Source: JANWKA01 sp035533815 (GTDB lineage: Bacteria > Bacteroidota > Bacteroidia > Chitinophagales > Chitinophagaceae). From it: a stretch of 19,193 nucleotides of DNA. Shown here in pieces: positions 14,054 to 19,193 of the stretch. The notes beneath the pieces were generated by a model, which was not told where the DNA came from, did not search any database, and saw only the letters and a program-made list of their open reading frames with translations. The stretch is taken from the NCBI GenBank assembly GCA_035533815.1, contig DATLTB010000139.1, positions 1-19,193 on the forward strand, written 5' to 3'. Position numbers and translations under genes: made by a program. The stretch's first letter is position 1. Each line of letters opens with the position of its first letter.

Positions 14054-15049
14054 TTATGACAGCATATTTTCGGCTTCTCTGGCTTCTTTGAAAGCCAGGC
14101 GGGGTTTTAGCCCGAGCAGCTCAAACATGGCCTGGTCCTCATCAAAGGATGGATTAGGGGTGGTCAGCAGTTTGTCTCCCGTGAATATGGAATTGGCTCC
14201 GGCCAGGAAACAGAGCGCCTGTTCTGCTATACTGAAATCCAATCTGCCTGCACTCAGTCTCACCATGGCCGTTGGCATCAGGATTCGGGCCGTAGCAATC
14301 ATGCGGATCATGTCCCAGATATTCACCGGGGGATTTTCCTCCAGAGGGGTGCCCTTGATCCGAACCAGGGCATTGACAGGTACAGATTCCGGATGTTCAG
14401 GCAGGTTGGCCAGGGTCTGCAGCATGGCAATACGATCTTCATGGGTTTCTCCGAGCCCGATTATCCCCCCGCAGCATACGGTCACTCCGGCTTTGCGGAC
14501 ATGATCCAGGGTGCGGAGACGATCTGCATAACTTCGGGTATGGATGATCTCCCCATAATATTCCGCTGATGTATCCAGGTTATGATTATAGGCATGCAGT
14601 CCGGCTTCCCGGAGTTTAACGGCCTGCTCCTGGCTTAGCATGCCTAGGGTGCAGCAAACTTCAAGTCCCAAAGCATTGATTCCACGGACCATCTCAAGCA
14701 CCCGGTCAAAATCCCGGTTATCCCTTACTTCACGCCAAGCCGCTCCCAGGCAGAACCGGGTGGAGCCGGCATCCTTCGCCTTACGGGCATATTCCAGGAC
14801 ATCTTCCGTATCCATCAGCGCCTGGGCTTTCACTCCGGTTTGATAACGGGCGGCCTGAGGACAATAGGCACAGTCTTCGGGGCAACCGCCTGTCTTGATG
14901 GACAACAGGGTGCAAACCTGGACCTCGGCAGTATCCTGGTATCTGCGGTGCAACTGGGCGGCCCGGAACACCAGGTCCAGTAATGGGCTGTGGTAAATCC
15001 CGGAAATCTCTTCCAGGGACCAGTCGTGACGGATCGGATTTTCGATCAT
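14054..15049 (-). CDS. bioB: Biotin synthase
   Basis: This 331-residue radical SAM enzyme inserts sulfur into dethiobiotin as the last step of biotin synthesis. The CX3CX2C motif for the 4Fe-4S cluster is GCPEDCAYC (Cys56, 60, 63), preceded by the family's TLLSIKTGG. Cysteines expected to bind the 2Fe-2S sulfur donor lie in TRFCLGAAW, LEVCCTLG and TVCCGGIIGLGE, and the VRLSAGR segment carries the conserved arginine. YNHNLDTS is also typical. The ATG at 15047-15049 starts the normal N-terminus. No other bio gene is in the window. It lies 40 nt after the M42 gene and only 10 nt before the adenylating enzyme, so it is probably cotranscribed with the dlt-like genes although no pathway link is evident. 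Confidence 0.96.
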   Translation of the reverse strand: MIENPIRHDWSLEEISGIYHSPLLDLVFRAAQLHRRYQDTAEVQVCTLLSIKTGGCPEDCAYCPQAARYQTGVKAQALMDTEDVLEYARKAKDAGSTRFCLGAAWREVRDNRDFDRVLEMVRGINALGLEVCCTLGMLSQEQAVKLREAGLHAYNHNLDTSAEYYGEIIHTRSYADRLRTLDHVRKAGVTVCCGGIIGLGETHEDRIAMLQTLANLPEHPESVPVNALVRIKGTPLEENPPVNIWDMIRMIATARILMPTAMVRLSAGRLDFSIAEQALCFLAGANSIFTGDKLLTTPNPSFDEDQAMFELLGLKPRLAFKEAREAENMLS

Positions 15050-15089
15050 TGGTATTGATTTTCAGTCCTTCTAGATAGGGGTTGAGGCC

Positions 15090-16190
15090 TCAAAGGTATT
15101 TAAAGTTTATTTTAGGGGTAAGGGCCACCAAACTATGGTACAATAGCCGGATGGTATTTTCTATGTCTTCCCGGCTGATCATCTCGACCGTGGTATGCAT
15201 ATACCGGAGGGGAAGGGAAACCAGCGCAGATGGTGTACCGTCATTCGCATATGCGAAAGCATCCGTGTCAGTCCCCGTACTCCGGCTCACTGCAGCCAGC
15301 TGAAAAGGAATTTTTTGTTTTTGTGCAGTACGGATGACCAGTTCGCGAAGTATATTATGCACGGCAGGGCCGTAAGTGATCACAGGCCCCTTGCCGCACC
15401 GGACTTCCCCCTCGACATTTTTATTAATCAAGGGAGTGGTTGAATCATGGGTGACATCCGTAATGATCGCGGCTTGTGGGCGGATCCGTCTGGCCACCAT
15501 TTCCGCGCCCCGGAGTCCCACTTCTTCCTGAACGGCATTGACAATGTATAGGGAGTAGGGGAGTTTTTCTGTTTTTTCATGAAGCATCCTGGCCACTTCA
15601 GCAATCATGAAACCCCCGATCCGGTTATCGAGGGCCCGGCCGATATAATAGTGGAAATTCAGCTCCCCGAAACCCTCTTCAAAAGTGATCACGCATCCGA
15701 TATGTATGCCCAAGCTTTCCACTTCTTTCTTTGTCCTGGCCCCGCAGTCCAGGAAGAGATTCTCCACCTTCGGCTGGGGTTCCTTGCCTTCATTGCTCCT
15801 CATGCGGGTATGGATGGCCGGCCAGCCGAACACGGCCCGGACAATTCCCTTCTCTGTATGGATATTAACCCGCTTAGACGGCGCGATCTGCTGATCAGAT
15901 CCCCCGTTGCGGATTACATAGATGAGCCCCTCAGGTGAGATATAGTTCACAAACCAGGAAATTTCATCTGCATGCGCTTCGATGACTACCCGGAATGGCG
16001 CTCCAGGGTTGATGATTGCAGCCACTGTCCCATAGGCATCCACTTCATGCTCATCGATATAGGGGCCGATATAGTCCAGCCAAAGCCGCTGACCCTTACT
16101 TTCAAAGCCCGTCGGGGAGGGATTATCCAGGTATGTTTTCAGAAAGCGGAGTGATGCGGGATTGAGAATTCCTTTTTTATCCTTGGCCAT
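15090..16190 (-). CDS. M42 family metallopeptidase (glutamyl aminopeptidase-like)
   Basis: The 366-residue protein is a cytoplasmic aminopeptidase of the TET/FrvX type with two metal ions. Residues seen: EAHADEISWF with His73 and Asp75, ALDNRIGG with bridging Asp188, AVQEEVGLRGA with catalytic Glu222 and metal ligand Glu223, TDVTHD with Asp245, and LPLRYMHTTVEM with His332. These cover all the expected metal and catalytic positions. No signal peptide is present. Family members trim short peptides after proteasome- or Lon/Clp-type cleavage; some are called endoglucanase M in error. The ATG at 16188-16190 follows a well-formed Bacteroidota promoter. The gene is first in a run of six minus-strand genes ending with the DltD-like gene. 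Confidence 0.95.
   Translation of the reverse strand: MAKDKKGILNPASLRFLKTYLDNPSPTGFESKGQRLWLDYIGPYIDEHEVDAYGTVAAIINPGAPFRVVIEAHADEISWFVNYISPEGLIYVIRNGGSDQQIAPSKRVNIHTEKGIVRAVFGWPAIHTRMRSNEGKEPQPKVENLFLDCGARTKKEVESLGIHIGCVITFEEGFGELNFHYYIGRALDNRIGGFMIAEVARMLHEKTEKLPYSLYIVNAVQEEVGLRGAEMVARRIRPQAAIITDVTHDSTTPLINKNVEGEVRCGKGPVITYGPAVHNILRELVIRTAQKQKIPFQLAAVSRSTGTDTDAFAYANDGTPSALVSLPLRYMHTTVEMISREDIENTIRLLYHSLVALTPKINFKYL
15091..15098 (-). promoter_or_regulatory. Possible internal -7 element for bioB and the dlt-like genes
   Basis: TACCTTTG on the minus strand matches TAnnTTTG exactly. It overlaps the last codons and the stop of the M42 gene and lies 41 nt before the bioB ATG. No TTTG occurs about 20 nt upstream, so this is only half of a Bacteroidota promoter. 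It could give the bioB-to-dltD-like genes some expression of their own. Confidence 0.3.
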
Positions 16191-16211
16191 AATCAGGTTA
16201 ATGAGTTAGGG

Positions 16212-16243
16212 CAAAAGTAGGCAAGCCGGTAAAGGTTTCCAAA
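16212..16243 (-). promoter_or_regulatory. Bacteroidota-type promoter of the M42-bioB-dlt-like operon
   Basis: On the minus strand, TTTG (16243-16240), a 20-nt spacer and TACTTTTG (16219-16212) match the Bacteroidota primary sigma factor consensus (TTTG at -33 and TAnnTTTG at -7) without mismatch. The -7 element ends 21 nt before the M42 start codon, leaving a short leader. It is the only complete consensus match I found in the window. Confidence 0.7.
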
Positions 16244-16312
16244 AGGGCAATTCCAGGACTGAAATTATTTTTAGACCTTAATTGCTTATTATTTGATGTA
16301 TTATGTTTTTTT

Positions 16313-16334
16313 GAGGTACAATAGAGGTACAAAG
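16313..16334. repeat. 11-bp imperfect tandem repeat GAGGTACAAta/GAGGTACAAag
   Basis: GAGGTACAATA (16313-16323) is followed at once by GAGGTACAAAG (16324-16334); nine of eleven bases agree. Spaced one helical turn apart, such units resemble paired binding sites for a dimeric regulator or the arm sites of a tyrosine recombinase. No integrase gene is present nearby. Confidence 0.5.
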
Positions 16335-16619
16335 TTTAGGAATAGAATGTCAAATCAAAATCAATAATAAGAAAGGGATAATGATTTGATATACATTCGA
16401 AACCATGACTAAATTCCATTTTGTGGTACTAATACGATGGAAAGTTGATCAGTCATGAATCATTAATGAAAAAGATTCACTTGAGCCAGTGTCTTTTATT
16501 CAAAAGAACCGGTGTATAAACTGCCCCTAATAGCGTATGCTTTCCAGTCCCCAATTTTGGATCCGGTATATTAAATAAGGTATCCCCGGATTAATTCAGG
16601 TACCCGCTGTTTTGAAGGG

Positions 16620-18866
16620 TTAATAAAAGAACTTTGCAAATTTCAGCTTGGCGAAAAAAGGCATACCTGGAGTATAGCTGATATCATCCACCGGCCTGGG
16701 TTCATTCTTCAGCCTGGATACCACTTCATACTGGGCATCCCTCCACCGGATATTAAAGAGGTTCTGAATGGCCAGCCCGATTTCAAACTGGTGTTTTGTG
16801 TAATTGACGGTAAGGTCGTTGAGGAAATATCCCTGGGCCACCAGCGTATTATTGCTGTTGGCCGGACGATTCTTCATATACCGGAAGCTCCAACCCCCGT
16901 TCAGCCCATTGGGCAACCGGATATATAGTCCTCCGGTGCTGTACAATGGTACGGAAAGAGGCAGATAATTGTTCCCTTTGGGGGCCAGTGCATCCCGGGC
17001 CCTGCAGAAATTAATATCAAAATCGGCATAGAGCCAGCGGGTGAATTCATACCTCGCGGAAAAATCAATTCCTTCCCTTCTTGTTGGGTCACCCGGGCTG
17101 AAAGTTCCGTTATCTCCGTTATAGACCAATTCCTGCTGCAGATACAAATACCATAAGGCGGCATTGAGAAATAACTGGGGTACTGGCTTCCAGTTTGTCC
17201 CTAGATCCATGCCATATGCCGCCGGCAGAACATCGATTCCCTTGTTTTCCGCAACGACCTTTGCATCGTTGGAGTGGAACCCCCTTCCTGTCCTGGCATA
17301 AAACTGAATCCGGTCGTTGAAGGTATATTCCACATTCAGTTTGGGACTGACAATTGTCTTCCCAATAACCGGTTTCGGGGGATTGAGCAGGTCCATATAA
17401 TTGAAATTCAGGTAATCCATGCGCACCCCGGCATTAAACAACCATTTCCCATCCAAGTAACTCTGGTCCAGGTAACCATTCATGGTCCATTCCCTGATAT
17501 TTCCGTGCTGGATATAATAGATCACCTGGTTATAGTCCCTGGTGTGGCTTAGCTCGCTTCCATAAATGTCATTAAGCTGCCAACCTGCACCAATTCCAGT
17601 GGTTAGATCCCTGCTGCTGCTGATATAGTCATGATAGGTGATCTTGCCATTATACCCATACTGGTCTCTTTTTTCCTTCTGCCTCAGCTGATCTCCATTA
17701 ATACTGTCCAGCGCAAAAAAGGTCTGGTCATAATGCAGATCAAAGGAATAACGGGTATAATAGAACTGGTTCTCCAGGGTCAGGTTGTCGGATAACCCTG
17801 AGGTAAGCCGCAGTATTGCGGTGGTCCGGGCCGTATTCCCACCCTGGGCACTATCAATATAACCCCATCGGCTGATCAGGCCTTCTTCTACCGCCCTGAC
17901 CGGAATCTCCCCGGAGGAGCGCCAAAGGCTGTTGAAAGTGGACAGGGTGACTTTCAGCTGATTTCTGGGGGATATATTGGCGATGTATTTTCCAAAGAGG
18001 TTAGTCCGATTGAAATGCTCTGGGTATTGGCAAGGCCCATCGGTATAGAATGCTTCCCCGGCGATATAGGCGCTCTCCCCTCTTTTCCTTGCCTTATCAC
18101 TTAATAGATTGACCGCCGCCATCATCCTTCCTGTATGAAATTCACCTCCTTCCAGCTTCACTTCACTTTTGTTCAGGACATCTGCGGTTCGGAAGGCCAG
18201 GTATCCTGCTGTGGTGAAATCACCGTGGTCCGTGTAATAAGGGCCTTTTCCGTATTCAAGACTGGTAACCAGTTCTGGGATCAGGAAGTGAAGGTCGGAA
18301 TATCCCTGGCCATGGGCTTGGGATACCAGATTAAGCGGCATGCCATCTACGGATACACTCACATCGGTTCCATGATCGGCATCAAATCCCCGGAAAAATA
18401 TATGGTCCGCAACGCCCCCACCCTGATGTTGCATCAATGAAAGGCCAGGAACCAAACGCATCAGGTCCTGGGAGGAATTGATCGGACGGAGGTTCAGGTC
18501 AATGGCACTGATGGTACTGAAGGAGGCATTACTGGGCAGGGGCTGGATCGTTACTGACTTCAGATCCACGGAGCCATGCTCCATTTTAATCAGGTAAGGA
18601 CCGCCGGATTTCCCTACGCCAAGTCGCCTGGGCCGGTATCCCACCATGGACACCCGGATAGAATCCAGGGGTCCGGAAATGCTTATTTCAAAATTACCCT
18701 GTTGGTCCGTAATGGAAGTTCTTCCATTTCCCTCATCCTGCACGATGGCAAATTCAATGGGTTCCCCTGAGTTCATGTCCATAACCCGGCCCCTGATCAG
18801 GACCTGACCTTTACACGGAAAACTTAATGCTATCCATGGGATTAACATAATTAATCTGTAATGCAT
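16620..18866 (-). CDS. TonB-dependent receptor with carboxypeptidase-like N-terminal domain
   Basis: The 748-residue outer-membrane protein starts with a signal peptide of about 20 residues (ALSFPCKG, then QVL). Residues 22-95 form a carboxypeptidase-D regulatory-like beta-sandwich (GRVMD, TDQQGNFEI, VSMVGYRP), common in Bacteroidota receptors. The plug follows at about 115-230 with the segments RGFDADHGTDVSVSVDGMPLN (split here: RGFDADHGTD, VDGMPLN) and SQAHGQGYSDLHFLIPE. The remainder is a 22-strand-type barrel ending in aromatic Tyr, as outer-membrane proteins do. No SusD partner follows, so a glycan-importing SusCD pair is unlikely; a metal chelate or other small ligand is more plausible, and the substrate cannot be read from sequence. 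It is monocistronic, and a separate promoter drives the next gene. An internal ATG at codon 7 could also start the signal peptide. Confidence 0.93.
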   Translation of the reverse strand: MHYRLIMLIPWIALSFPCKGQVLIRGRVMDMNSGEPIEFAIVQDEGNGRTSITDQQGNFEISISGPLDSIRVSMVGYRPRRLGVGKSGGPYLIKMEHGSVDLKSVTIQPLPSNASFSTISAIDLNLRPINSSQDLMRLVPGLSLMQHQGGGVADHIFFRGFDADHGTDVSVSVDGMPLNLVSQAHGQGYSDLHFLIPELVTSLEYGKGPYYTDHGDFTTAGYLAFRTADVLNKSEVKLEGGEFHTGRMMAAVNLLSDKARKRGESAYIAGEAFYTDGPCQYPEHFNRTNLFGKYIANISPRNQLKVTLSTFNSLWRSSGEIPVRAVEEGLISRWGYIDSAQGGNTARTTAILRLTSGLSDNLTLENQFYYTRYSFDLHYDQTFFALDSINGDQLRQKEKRDQYGYNGKITYHDYISSSRDLTTGIGAGWQLNDIYGSELSHTRDYNQVIYYIQHGNIREWTMNGYLDQSYLDGKWLFNAGVRMDYLNFNYMDLLNPPKPVIGKTIVSPKLNVEYTFNDRIQFYARTGRGFHSNDAKVVAENKGIDVLPAAYGMDLGTNWKPVPQLFLNAALWYLYLQQELVYNGDNGTFSPGDPTRREGIDFSARYEFTRWLYADFDINFCRARDALAPKGNNYLPLSVPLYSTGGLYIRLPNGLNGGWSFRYMKNRPANSNNTLVAQGYFLNDLTVNYTKHQFEIGLAIQNLFNIRWRDAQYEVVSRLKNEPRPVDDISYTPGMPFFAKLKFAKFFY

Positions 18867-18900
18867 AATAATATAATTATATATTATTATTATAATAATA
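18867..18900. repeat. A/T-only palindromes directly before the TonB receptor start
   Basis: The 34 nt before the receptor start codon are made only of A and T. They contain two perfect palindromes: a 12-bp one at 18871-18882 and a 16-bp one at 18885-18900 centred on TTATAA. In the mRNA leader they would form A-U hairpins close to the start codon; in DNA they are easily melted and could be a regulator or IHF-like site. No consensus promoter is evident beside them. Confidence 0.55.
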
Positions 18901-19193
18901 CCATTTTATAAATGAAACTGCGGATAAAAGGCAACGGGGACAGTAGAAAATTTCCGTCCTTTCATCAGATGACCGGCGGGTCGGTTATCTTATTTGCGGG
19001 GGATGAAATAAGAAACGGCTTCTGCCATTCGGGAAGGAAGAAATAATATCGGCATATTTAAATAAGGTGCCTTCGAACATTGAAGTCATGGGGGATGGTT
19101 CAGAGTATTCAAACACAGATTGATCGTTTTTATTGGCTGTTTTATTATTTTCCCTGCGTTCCTGTTTGTTAAGCATCCGTAGTTTTCCAAAGA
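18901..19193. other. Right-edge stretch without a confident gene
   Basis: A 63-codon minus-strand frame with an ATG (19176 down to 18985) encodes a polar, hydrophilic peptide that I do not recognise; it has no signal peptide or motif and ends 118 nt before the receptor start. It may be a small hypothetical gene or a chance frame. GACCGGCGGGTCGGTT near 18971 can form only a 4-bp stem. Any receptor promoter should lie here, but no TTTG/TAnnTTTG pair was found. Confidence 0.35.

Larger units (their letters stand above)
16191..16619. other. Intergenic spacer between TonB receptor and M42 gene
   Basis: These 429 nt hold the M42 promoter near the left end and an 11-bp tandem repeat at 16313-16334. 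A 6-bp inverted repeat, ATCCGG (16561-16566) with CCGGAT (16586-16591), lies about 30-60 nt past the TonB receptor stop. That repeat has a 19-nt loop and no T-run, so it is a poor terminator. No reading frame here looks real. The stretch 16255-16480 is clearly more AT-rich than the genes on both sides. Confidence 0.5.

Noticed and set aside
16561..16591. Terminator after the TonB receptor
   Set aside because: The 6-bp inverted repeat has a 19-nt loop and no T-run on the minus strand.
16620..18866. SusC-type glycan receptor
   Set aside because: At 748 residues it is short for SusC (usually about 1000), and no SusD gene follows.
18985..19176. 63-codon minus-strand frame upstream of the TonB receptor
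   Set aside because: Short, polar and unrecognised; nothing in the sequence supports it beyond an ATG.

Overview
The window looks like a chromosomal segment of a Gram-negative member of the Bacteroidota. The grounds are a TonB-dependent receptor with an N-terminal carboxypeptidase-like regulatory domain, a match to the Bacteroidota promoter consensus (TTTG, 20 nt, TAnnTTTG) in front of the M42 peptidase gene, starts without obvious Shine-Dalgarno sequences, and Bacteroidota-type versions of dCTP deaminase and of a PAS signalling protein. No tRNA, rRNA, CRISPR array or intact mobile element was seen.

Left part (about 1-5.3 kb, + strand, visibly AT-rich). After roughly 600 nt with no recognisable gene there is a tight three-gene operon: a membrane-anchored pentahaem cytochrome c fused to a four-helix b-type-like membrane domain, a CRTAC1/UnbV-like protein with seven DxDxDG calcium-type repeats and an ASPIC/UnbV C-terminus, and a membrane-anchored TPR protein. 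All three appear to face the periplasm and probably form one electron-transfer or assembly unit of unknown substrate.

Middle part (5.4-9.9 kb). On the minus strand lie two half-size YeeE/YedE transporter genes (together one thiosulfate/sulfur-compound channel), a cytoplasmic multi-PAS protein with a histidine-kinase-like dimerisation helix but no ATPase domain, and dCTP deaminase. A 4'-phosphopantetheinyl transferase gene runs divergently from dcd.

Right part (9.85-16.2 kb, minus strand). An M42 aminopeptidase gene, bioB and then four tightly packed genes: an amino-acid adenylating enzyme, an acyl carrier protein, an MBOAT O-acyltransferase and an SGNH-like protein. The last four are the counterparts of DltA, DltC, DltB and DltD, in the order A-C-B-D instead of the Gram-positive A-B-C-D. 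The phosphopantetheinyl transferase needed to activate the carrier protein converges on this operon, and the two terminal stop codons share one TTAA. I infer a system that activates a small amino acid, loads it on a carrier protein and transfers it across the inner membrane onto a cell-surface glycan or lipid. The DltD-like partner lacks the usual nucleophilic serine (Cys instead). This dlt-like module in a Gram-negative is the most interesting content of the window.

Right edge (16.2-19.2 kb): a 430-nt spacer carrying a good promoter and an 11-bp tandem repeat, a TonB-dependent receptor gene on the minus strand, and a very AT-rich palindromic leader in front of it.
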